Part shown: piece by piece, positions 42,404-49,928 of the stretch
Layout: each line of letters starts with the position of its first letter
Numbering within the stretch: the first letter of the stretch is position 1
Origin: RUG708 sp050946535
GTDB lineage: Bacteria > Bacillota > Clostridia > Peptostreptococcales > Anaerovoracaceae
NCBI GenBank assembly: GCA_050946535.1
Contig: JBMNUZ010000004.1
Span: 62,001 to 126,000, forward strand
DNA length: 64,000 nucleotides
Direction of reading: 5' to 3'
Program-made: the position numbers and the translations under genes
The notes under the pieces: generated by a model
Told to the model about the DNA's origin: nothing
What the model saw: the letters and a program-made list of their open reading frames with translations, nothing else
Database searches by the model: none

Positions 42404-43670
42404 TGGCATCAACCTCTGTCTTTCTTACTTCCGTTACGGCCGTTCCGTCTCTCAGCTTCACGTTGAGCAAATCTCCTCTGGCGAGTCCTGCAGCGTCGCT
42501 GACGACGGAACCGTTTTCATCGGTTACGATCGCGTAGCCGCGTCTGACGATTCTCTCAGGATCTGCTCCCTCGAGCATTATACGCATTTTTTCGAGAGCG
42601 TTTTCTCTTTCTGAAATCCTTAGTCTTACAGCTGTATGAAGCTTTTCCGATTCACTGCCGAGCGCTGCGGCCGATGTGTCACATCTGCTCTGTATCAGCC
42701 GGCTGAGCCTCTGCGGAGTGTACGACGCCAGTCTTTCGATATCGAACTTGTACCTGTTTCTCAGGCGAAGCATCATGCTTTCCGGCGAGCAGCGCTCCAC
42801 GGCACGGCTTTTTTCGGTGCACAGGTAATCGAGCCTGCTGCGGAGACCCGAAGAAAGATCTTCGAGCGACTTCCTCACATCTCTGATGTCCGGAACAGCT
42901 ATTGCAGCTGCCGCTGTCGGTGTCGCTGCTCTCACATCCGCGGCGAAATCGGTGATCACAAAATCACTCTCGTGCCCGACGGCGGAAATCACAGGAATTT
43001 TCGACTCGTAGACGGCTCTTGCTGTACGTTCTTCGTTGAACGCCCAGAGATCCTCTATGGAGCCGCCTCCGCGTCCCACAATAAGGACGTCTACGTCGGT
43101 GAAGCGCTTATTTATGTCTTTAATAGCGTCCGCTATCTCCTTTGAAGCGTACTCGCCCTGGACGAGCACGGGATAGACGAGAACGTCCACTATATCGTTC
43201 CTGTTCCTGATGATTTTCAGTATATCCTGTACGGCAGCACCTGTGCCGCTCGTCACCACTCCCACTTTGGACGGAAACGCCGGCAGCGGCTTTTTGTGCG
43301 ACTTGTCGAACATTCCTTCTTCGCTCAGTTTGCTGTAAAGCGCTTTGTAAGCAGCCATCAGTCCGCCTTCGCCGCTTACCTCGACGTCCTTCACCATGAG
43401 CGAGTACGTTCCGCCCTTTGCATATATCTGTACTCCGCCGAAGGCCTTTACCTCCATGCCGTCTTCGAGCTCGTAGCGCAGCAGATCTGCGTATTCCCGC
43501 CACATTATGCACCTTATCGCCGCATCTCCGTCTTTAAGTGTAAAAAACACTCCCGAGCTGTGGTACTTGAGGTTTGAAATCTCGCCCACCACTCCGATGT
43601 TTCTCAGTATAGGATCGGTCCTGAATATGTCGGAGATGTATTCGGTGAGCTTGGAAACTCTGACTTCCAT
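42393..43670 (-). CDS. xseA: Exodeoxyribonuclease VII large subunit
   Basis: The catalytic subunit of exonuclease VII. The 425-residue protein has an N-terminal OB-fold (about 1-100; VVGEISNLKYHSSGVFFTLKD), the catalytic core with GGGSIEDLWAFNEE and VISAVGHESDF, and a C-terminal coiled-coil part that binds XseB. GAGGG precedes the ATG. It begins the xseA-xseB-ispA-OLE-oapA-dxs-tlyA run; the folD and nusB genes often found upstream are absent and a class II aldolase stands there instead. Confidence 0.97.
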   Translation of the reverse strand: MEVRVSKLTEYISDIFRTDPILRNIGVVGEISNLKYHSSGVFFTLKDGDAAIRCIMWREYADLLRYELEDGMEVKAFGGVQIYAKGGTYSLMVKDVEVSGEGGLMAAYKALYSKLSEEGMFDKSHKKPLPAFPSKVGVVTSGTGAAVQDILKIIRNRNDIVDVLVYPVLVQGEYASKEIADAIKDINKRFTDVDVLIVGRGGGSIEDLWAFNEERTARAVYESKIPVISAVGHESDFVITDFAADVRAATPTAAAAIAVPDIRDVRKSLEDLSSGLRSRLDYLCTEKSRAVERCSPESMMLRLRNRYKFDIERLASYTPQRLSRLIQSRCDTSAAALGSESEKLHTAVRLRISERENALEKMRIMLEGADPERIVRRGYAIVTDENGSVVSDAAGLARGDLLNVKLRDGTAVTEVRKTEVDANGR

Positions 43671-43681
43671 CCGATTTCCCT

Positions 43682-44353
43682 CTACAGGACTATTCCGTAG
43701 CTCTCGCGCCTGCTTATTATTCCCTGCTTTTCTTCATCGCTGAGGAAATGTGCTTTAGGGCCGTTTCCTGTGAGGATCAGCATCTTGGCGTAATATTCGA
43801 GAGTTTCAAGGCGGAAATACGCTCTTTCCATGGATTCGCCCCATGTTACAGCGCCGTGATTCGCGAGAAGCACCGCTGCGTGTCCGTCGAGGTACGGCAC
43901 GATCGAATCCGCCAGGCCCTTGGTGCCCGGGAGCGCAAACGGAGCGCACAGAACCTCTCCGAGATTGAGAACCGCCTCGTTTACTACAGGTTCTTTCATG
44001 TCTTTTCTTGCGCAGGCAAATGCGGTGGAAAGAGGCGGATGAGCGTGAATCACTGCATTCACGTCCGGCCTGTTTTTATATACCTTGAGATGAAGATTTA
44101 TCTCCGAGGAAACGTGAAGGCTGGTGTGCTGTTCGAGAACATTTCCCGAAGCATCGATCTTTATGAGCATATCGTCGGTCATATAGCCCTTCGATACTCC
44201 AGAAGGCGTTACCCAGAAATTTCCGTCCTTCGTCTTCACGCTGATGTTTCCATCGTTTGCCGCGCAGTAGTTTTTATCGTACATTCTCCTGCCTGCCTCG
44301 AGAATGTTTTCCTTAGCTTCTCTGTCGTCCGGCAGATTTGTATTAAAGCTCAT
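43682..44353 (-). CDS. Class II aldolase (fuculose/ribulose phosphate aldolase family)
   Basis: This 223-residue zinc aldolase of the AraD/FucA family has the catalytic Glu and zinc-binding His residues in NDGNISVKTKDG, VIHAHPPLSTAF and LLANHGAVTWGE. Its start overlaps mtnA by 11 bases, so the two act together. With MtnA this is the isomerase-aldolase pair of the DHAP shunt. There, 5-methylthioribulose 1-phosphate (or 5-deoxyribulose 1-phosphate from radical-SAM waste) is cut to DHAP and an aldehyde. True substrate unproven; it could also be a different sugar phosphate aldolase. Confidence 0.85.
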   Translation of the reverse strand: MSFNTNLPDDREAKENILEAGRRMYDKNYCAANDGNISVKTKDGNFWVTPSGVSKGYMTDDMLIKIDASGNVLEQHTSLHVSSEINLHLKVYKNRPDVNAVIHAHPPLSTAFACARKDMKEPVVNEAVLNLGEVLCAPFALPGTKGLADSIVPYLDGHAAVLLANHGAVTWGESMERAYFRLETLEYYAKMLILTGNGPKAHFLSDEEKQGIISRRESYGIVL

Positions 44354-45473
44354 GATGTCCTCTCGCCTCCATTGGTTTGTTCTGTTCTTTCTTTATCGCT
44401 TCCCTCAGCTCGCGCATCGTCTGCCTGTACGGCGGCCTCACGATGCCGTATTCGGTTATTATTCCCGTAATGAGGTCCGCATCAGTGACGTCGAACGCAG
44501 GATTGTATGTCTTGACTTCTTCAGGAGCCATCGGTTTTTCGTACCACATATTCCTGATTTCGTCTCCGTCGCGTTCCTCGATCACGATCGAACTGCCCGA
44601 ATACGTATTGAAGTCTATCGATGATGTAGGAGCCGCGATATAGAACGGTATGTCGAAATGCTTTGCCATGATGGCAAGCCCGAGGGTTCCTATTTTATTT
44701 GCGGCGTCTCCGTTCAGAGCGACTCTGTCGCACCCTGTTATAACGGTCTGTACTTTGCCTTGTTTCATCACAGAAGCAGCCATATCGTCGCAGATCAGCG
44801 TGACATCTACTCCCGCGCTTGAAAGTTCGAACGAGGTAAGTCTCGCACCCTGGAGCAGCGGTCTCGTTTCATCGGCAAACACCTTGAAATCATAACCTTG
44901 CTCGTTGCCGAGATAGATCGGAGCCGTAGCCGTGCCGTATCTGACCGCGGCGAGCCTGCCTGCATTGCAGTGAGTCAGAATTCCCTGTCCCTTTTCGAGC
45001 ACCTCGAGTCCGTTTTCACCGATCTTTCTGCAGACCTCAATATCCTGGTCGCGTATCAGTTCCGCCTCGCGCTTGAGCTCGGCGACGATTCCGTCCACGC
45101 CGAGACCCTCGCACATCTCTGCGCGCTTCATCATCCTGTCAACAGCCCACTTGAGATTTACGGCCGTAGGACGCGCTCCTGATATGACACCCGCACTCAT
45201 CTCAAGCGCTTTCATGAAGCTGTCTTCTTCGTGGAATCCGCTGTTCATGAGTTTGTTTGCTATCACGTAAACGCTTATAGCTGCGGCAACCCCGATAGCC
45301 GGAGCTCCTCTCACCTTCAGCAGATATATAGCCTGCCTCATTTCGCCTAGGTCATCCGTCTCCACAAATCTGACTTCTCCCGGAAGAAGCGTCTGATCGA
45401 TAAACGCGAGCTTCGTACCGTCATCCGAAAATCCCACGGTATCGTAGTCACCGTTCTTAATGTCTGTCTTCAT
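44343..45473 (-). CDS. mtnA: S-methyl-5-thioribose-1-phosphate isomerase
   Basis: MtnA isomerises 5-methylthioribose 1-phosphate to the ribulose form, the first isomerase of methylthioadenosine salvage. The 376-residue protein has KVRGAPAIGVAAA, the catalytic Cys in THCNAGRLAAVRYG and the Asp in GCDRVALNGDAANKIGT. GGAGAT precedes the ATG. No mtnB/C/D/E genes of the complete methionine cycle are present; a class II aldolase follows instead, pointing to the shorter DHAP route. It may equally act on 5-deoxyribose 1-phosphate. Confidence 0.93.
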   Translation of the reverse strand: MKTDIKNGDYDTVGFSDDGTKLAFIDQTLLPGEVRFVETDDLGEMRQAIYLLKVRGAPAIGVAAAISVYVIANKLMNSGFHEEDSFMKALEMSAGVISGARPTAVNLKWAVDRMMKRAEMCEGLGVDGIVAELKREAELIRDQDIEVCRKIGENGLEVLEKGQGILTHCNAGRLAAVRYGTATAPIYLGNEQGYDFKVFADETRPLLQGARLTSFELSSAGVDVTLICDDMAASVMKQGKVQTVITGCDRVALNGDAANKIGTLGLAIMAKHFDIPFYIAAPTSSIDFNTYSGSSIVIEERDGDEIRNMWYEKPMAPEEVKTYNPAFDVTDADLITGIITEYGIVRPPYRQTMRELREAIKKEQNKPMEARGHHEL

Positions 45474-45501
45474 CTTTTATATCTCCAGTAATCTTATGAT
45501 A

Positions 45502-46695
45502 TCAGTTTTCTGATTCCGCAAGCGCCTGTCTGGCTCCGGCCGCGGCCTTCTCAACGAAATTTCTCATCTGTCCGGCGTCTTTAAATACGACCTGAGCCTG
45601 CGTATCTCCTCCGCCGCCGCGGCCTCCTTCTGCAAAGTTCTTCACGATTTTGCCGCAGTTGACAGGGGAACCCTTCGCACTCGTCAGAAGGACCGACATG
45701 GCGTCCGGCGACGAAAGGACAGCCGGAGCATCTGTAATTTCAGACAGTTTCTTCGCCGTTATTCTCAGCAGATCCATGTCGGCACCGTCTATTTCGCCGG
45801 TTATTACCGCAGGAGCACCTGCCGAGAGCTTCTTCGCATATGCCTCCGCCATTCCGGTTTTGAAATCGTTGTATTCTTTCCTGATTTTGTCCTGCTTCTT
45901 TTCAGCTTTTTCAATCTTTGAGAGGAGAGTGAATTCATCGGCCGAGTAGCGCTCGGAAAGAGCTGCCACATCCTTGTGTTTCTGCCTGTAGTCGAGAAAC
46001 GCTCTCTTCCCGCATTTGAAATGGACTCTCGTAAGCTGCTTGTACTTCTCCGTTCCAGTAATCTTGATGATCCCTATCTCCGAAGTGTTTGCGACGTGAG
46101 GGCAGCAGCATGCCACGCAGTCTACGCCCGGCACAGTAACGACGAGGATATCGCTGTCGACTGTAAGCTGCTTTCTGAGCGGATATTTTTCGGCTTCTTC
46201 GCGGGTTTCTGCGAAAGCCACCTCGACCGGCAGTGCATCGTAGACCGCCTGATTCGCCAGATCCTCTGCATGGTCGATCATCTCGTCCGTAAGCTCCAGA
46301 GTATCGAGATCAAACGTGCCGTCGTCGTCTCCGAGATGGAAACCGTGGTTATCCAGATTGTACTCACTCTTGAAAACACCCGACAGAATATGTTCTCCCA
46401 GATGATTCTGCATGTGGTCGAATCTTCTGCCCCAGTCGATCTTCAGTTCCACGGTGTCTCCGGGAGCGAGTGCAGCAGCCTCGTCCGCTTTCGCCAGCGT
46501 ATGAATGAATTCGCCGTCTTTTTCGGTGACATTCTTTACGCGATAACCGTTTATCGTTCCGAGATCGCACGGCTGGCCGCCTGCGTCAGAAGCGAAGATC
46601 GTCCTGTCTAGAACGACATCGGCTCCGTTTACGCTGACGACTTCCGCCTTCATTTCCTTCATGTAACGTTCTTTTTGATATACTTTTTCTGTCAT
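45502..46695 (-). CDS. Alanyl-tRNA editing protein (AlaX-type, with DHHA1 domain)
   Basis: This trans-editing hydrolase removes wrongly attached Ser or Gly from tRNA-Ala. The 397-residue protein has the editing domain's zinc ligands: NHLGEHILS (HxxxH) and CVACCCPHVA (Cys/His). After a coiled-coil linker with EKAEKKQDKIRKEY comes the DHHA1 domain with RGGGGDTQAQVVF. This is the long AlaX form. The start at 46695 (MTEKV) has CAGGAGC upstream; an extended frame to 46761 has no such site. It may be co-transcribed with mtnA, 28 bases downstream. Confidence 0.9.
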   Translation of the reverse strand: MTEKVYQKERYMKEMKAEVVSVNGADVVLDRTIFASDAGGQPCDLGTINGYRVKNVTEKDGEFIHTLAKADEAAALAPGDTVELKIDWGRRFDHMQNHLGEHILSGVFKSEYNLDNHGFHLGDDDGTFDLDTLELTDEMIDHAEDLANQAVYDALPVEVAFAETREEAEKYPLRKQLTVDSDILVVTVPGVDCVACCCPHVANTSEIGIIKITGTEKYKQLTRVHFKCGKRAFLDYRQKHKDVAALSERYSADEFTLLSKIEKAEKKQDKIRKEYNDFKTGMAEAYAKKLSAGAPAVITGEIDGADMDLLRITAKKLSEITDAPAVLSSPDAMSVLLTSAKGSPVNCGKIVKNFAEGGRGGGGDTQAQVVFKDAGQMRNFVEKAAAGARQALAESEN

Positions 46696-47205
46696 TTTCT
46701 GCTCCTGAACGGAAGAAAAGACTTCCGGACACATACGCGCTTTCAGCCAGCGCGCACACATTTGCCAATAAGAAAAATTAAAATCAGCAGCATCTTACGT
46801 GCCACTGTTTTTTACATTATATATCAATAGTATATATTAATGATCAGACTAAATGCCGGATTATATGAATAAATGGATTATATGAATAAATATGCGGCTG
46901 AGCCTTTTAAACCGGCTCCTGCACCCGCTTAAGTTCCGCGTTTCATCCTCAATCTTTTTCCACGTTCGATTCCGCGTTTAACTTCGCGTCCTACAGCTGG
47001 TTTTATCCAGCGTTTCATCCTTAAGCCGTTCCCGTATAAAATCCGCGTCTTATCCATGGTTTTTTCAGCGTTTCATCCCGCGATCTATTTTTTCATCCCG
47101 CGATCTGTTTCTTTCATCCCGCGATCTATTTCTTCATCCCTCAATCTGTTTCTGGATTCATTCCCCGATCTGTTTCCGGTTTCATCCGCCGATCTGTTTC
47201 CGGTT
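46696..47205. repeat. Intergenic region with degenerate tandem repeats
   Basis: On the minus strand a unit of about 21-24 bases, roughly GATGAAACCGGAAACAGATC followed by a few G-rich bases, is repeated about six times from 47215 to 47060. The first copy overlaps the stop of the DUF2344 gene. More distant copies reach about 46920. At 46858-46889 the 17-mer GGATTATATGAATAAAT is repeated twice. A minus -10 TATAAT (46821-46816) may serve alaX. No terminator was found after the DUF2344 gene. Confidence 0.7.
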
Positions 47206-47916
47206 TCATCCCTCGAATTCGTAAAGCGGTTTCAATCTGCCTTTCTCATCTCTGAAATACATCTCCGTGCGCGTGTAAAGCCATTCACCTTCAGCATATT
47301 CAACGCCGCAGAACCTGCATAGCTCCTTCATCATCACCTCAGGATTGAGGCTGCCCGTATTTCCGGCACCTAGCATCATGCTCAGAAGCAGCCGCCTGTT
47401 CGAGACCGAACTCAGCGAAAAGATATTTGGCCTGATGTTGCTCTCGACATCCTTTTTCTTCTTTTTGGAATACTTTACGCTGATTATCTCATCCTGCGAC
47501 AGGAACGGCACGACCGCATCACGCACCTTGTCCGGCAGTTCGCTGTCCGTGCCTTTATACAGCGCTGTATACGAAGCGTTGGTGAGAGCGGCAGCAGCGG
47601 CCTTCTTCCCGGTCTCTTTCAGCGTCCTGCAGGAAACTGCCTCCAGCCCGGGTGGCATTTTCTCGTTCAGCCTGGCAATAACATCGTCCGGAGTGTACTC
47701 CGTATCTGTCTCGAACTCCAGGTATTCGGCGTCGCTCTCGAATCCCAGCGAAAGCGGCATCGCGAACCCTATGCGCGGATGGGGATTGAATCCGTTCGAA
47801 TAGCTTATATTTAAACCTGCACGCCTGAACGCACGCTGGAAAACCCTGAGCATATCGAGATGCGATATGAACCGTATGCCGCCTTTTTTCGAAAATTTAA
47901 GTAAGTATCTCGCCAT
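47206..47916 (-). CDS. TIGR03936 / DUF2344 family protein, partner of the radical-SAM protein
   Basis: This 236-residue protein is a DUF2344 family member (RYLLKFSKKGGIRFISHLDMLRVFQRAFRRA; NPHPRIGFAMPLSLG). It is usually encoded directly after a TIGR03960 radical-SAM protein, as here (16 bases apart), and normally followed by RNase G (rng) and the L21 operon. That continuation is missing: a repeat region follows instead. Function is unknown; a role in RNA modification has been speculated. GAGGAAAT precedes the ATG. Stop codon TGA lies inside the first of the downstream repeats. Confidence 0.88.
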   Translation of the reverse strand: MARYLLKFSKKGGIRFISHLDMLRVFQRAFRRAGLNISYSNGFNPHPRIGFAMPLSLGFESDAEYLEFETDTEYTPDDVIARLNEKMPPGLEAVSCRTLKETGKKAAAAALTNASYTALYKGTDSELPDKVRDAVVPFLSQDEIISVKYSKKKKKDVESNIRPNIFSLSSVSNRRLLLSMMLGAGNTGSLNPEVMMKELCRFCGVEYAEGEWLYTRTEMYFRDEKGRLKPLYEFEG

Positions 47917-47931
47917 ATTTCAGTATTTCCT

Positions 47932-49797
47932 CTACGAATAATTTGAGCCCTGCTCGTAAACCGGGCATTCCACAAAGCGTTTGATGCCGCATCCTGTGCA
48001 GCCCTTTCTGCAGTCCTGCGTCTGTACGGCCTCCATCGCCTTGTGAAGCTCGTTCAGCATGTATTTCTTCGTCACACCGCAGTCGATGATCTCCCACGGC
48101 AGGTATTCGTCCTCGCCCCTCGCTCTGTGCGCGTAGAACTCGATGTCGAGACCCGTGTCGGCAAACGCCTGCTTCCACTTTTCAAAATCGAAATGCTCGC
48201 TCCAGCCGTCGAACTTGCATCCGAGCTGCCACGCCCTGATAACCGCACGGCCTGTTCTTCTGTCACCTCTTGCGAGGACAGCCTCGAGCTCGCTCGTGTC
48301 TGTGCCGTGATACTGAAACGAGCAGTGCTTGACCTTCTTCAGCTGGTCTTTCAGATAATAGTGCTTGCGGTCAAGTTCCTCCGGAGTATCCTGAGCCGTC
48401 CACTGAAAAGGCGTGTCTGCCTTCGGCACGAAATTCGAAACGCTGACCGTCACATTAAATCTGCCCTTCTTCTTTTCGTCACCGTATTTCTTATTGAGCC
48501 ACACGATATTTTTCGCGATCTGAGCGATTCCGTCGAGATCCTCGTCGGTCTCCCCCGGAAGACCGATCATGAAATAAAGCTTGATGTTCGTGTAACCCAT
48601 CTTTATGACCTTTTCGGCCGCATTGTAAATATGTTCGTCGGTAATCGACTTGTTGATGATATCGCGCAGCCTCTGCGTGCCGGCCTCGGGAGCAAACGTA
48701 AGTCCAGTCTTCCTGAACTCCTGAATCTCACTGATGATCTCCTCCGAGAACGAATCGAGCCTGAGCGACGGCAGGGAAAGTCCCGTATCGCGCTTCTTGC
48801 AGTCAGCCATCAAATCCCTGACGAGAGGTTCTATCCTGGAATAGTCGCTCGTCGAAAGGGAGAGAAGACTCATCTCGTCGTATCCGGTGTTCGACAGACT
48901 CGCGGCCGCATATTCCCGTACCTTCTCCGGCGATCTCTCTCTCACCGGTCTGCAGATCATGCCTGCCTGGCAGAACCTGCACCCTCTCGTGCAGCCTCTG
49001 AAAAGCTCGATAACGGACCTGTCGTGTACAGTCTCCGTAAACGGCACGATCGGCTCGAGCGGAAAATCTACGGAATCCATGTCCATAACTATCCTCTTGA
49101 CGATCTTGTCCGGCGCACCTTCGTAAAGTTTCCTGTGGCCCGTCATTCGTCCGGTTTCGTCATACAGCGGCTCGTAAAACGAAGGCACGTAGACTCCATC
49201 TATACGGCACACGTTTTCAAGAAATTCGCGCCTCGTCCAGTGCCTGCGCTTCTTTTCCTTAAGAAGCTCCGTGACCTCGCACAAAACGTCTTCCCCGTCT
49301 CCGATCATGAAAAAATCTACTACGTCGGCCAGCGGCTCGGGATTAAACGAACAGTTTCCTCCAGCTGCAATGACCGGGTCGTCTTCCGACCGCTCCGCGG
49401 ACAAAACCGGAATACCGGCGAGATCGAGCATGTTGATGATATTTGTAAATGATAGTTCATACTGAAGCGTAAACCCCAGCACGTCCAGATCGCCCGCAGC
49501 CTGCCTGTCTTCGACCGTGAACAGAGGAATGTTCTCCTCCCTCATGAGCTGCTCCATATCTGTACCAGGAGCGAAAATCCTCTGACAGTAGACACCCGGC
49601 TGGCTGTTCAGGACATGATATATTATCTGCAGTCCGAGATACGACATGCCGATTTCGTAAAGATCCGGAAAGCAGAATCCCCAGTAAAGCTCTGTTTCTT
49701 CCGGCGTCTTTCTGACCGAATTAAGCTCGCCGCCCATGTATGAAGCAGGTTTGTTCACCTTTGTCAGGATTCTCTCGACTCTATCGGATAAATTCAT
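47932..49797 (-). CDS. TIGR03960-type B12-binding radical-SAM protein
   Basis: This 621-residue protein combines an N-terminal B12-binding-like domain (about 20-210; FPDLYEIGMSYLGLQIIYHVLN) and a radical-SAM domain with RGCTRGCRFCQAGMI (C-x3-C-x2-C, about residue 265). A C-terminal extension shows Cys pairs near the end (CRKGCTGCGIKRFVECPVY), possibly an extra iron-sulphur cluster. It matches TIGR03960, whose substrate is unknown. The start at 49797 (MNLSDRVERIL) is chosen because an earlier start would overlap the terminator at 49847-49874. Confidence 0.88.
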   Translation of the reverse strand: MNLSDRVERILTKVNKPASYMGGELNSVRKTPEETELYWGFCFPDLYEIGMSYLGLQIIYHVLNSQPGVYCQRIFAPGTDMEQLMREENIPLFTVEDRQAAGDLDVLGFTLQYELSFTNIINMLDLAGIPVLSAERSEDDPVIAAGGNCSFNPEPLADVVDFFMIGDGEDVLCEVTELLKEKKRRHWTRREFLENVCRIDGVYVPSFYEPLYDETGRMTGHRKLYEGAPDKIVKRIVMDMDSVDFPLEPIVPFTETVHDRSVIELFRGCTRGCRFCQAGMICRPVRERSPEKVREYAAASLSNTGYDEMSLLSLSTSDYSRIEPLVRDLMADCKKRDTGLSLPSLRLDSFSEEIISEIQEFRKTGLTFAPEAGTQRLRDIINKSITDEHIYNAAEKVIKMGYTNIKLYFMIGLPGETDEDLDGIAQIAKNIVWLNKKYGDEKKKGRFNVTVSVSNFVPKADTPFQWTAQDTPEELDRKHYYLKDQLKKVKHCSFQYHGTDTSELEAVLARGDRRTGRAVIRAWQLGCKFDGWSEHFDFEKWKQAFADTGLDIEFYAHRARGEDEYLPWEIIDCGVTKKYMLNELHKAMEAVQTQDCRKGCTGCGIKRFVECPVYEQGSNYS

Positions 49798-49846
49798 ATA
49801 TTCTAACCTTTTTCTCTGCCTTTTCTTCTCTTTCATCTTTAAAAAA

Positions 49847-49874
49847 GCCTTCTGCCCTGTGACGGGCAAAAGGC
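49847..49874 (-). terminator. Terminator between the 49929-51713 gene and the radical-SAM gene
   Basis: The stem GCCTTCTGCCC with GGGCAAAAGGC (one mismatch) is followed on the minus strand by TTTTTTA. It ends the upstream transcript before the radical-SAM start at 49797. Confidence 0.85.
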
Positions 49875-49928
49875 CTGACTTACTGATTGTAACTCTTTTA
49901 TTTCAAGTCCGTACCTGCCGGCGTACTC

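Noticed and set aside
47056..47322. Plus-strand reading frame of 88 codons over the repeat region
   Set aside because: It is a frame through the repeats and antisense to the DUF2344 gene; no ribosome binding site and low-complexity translation.
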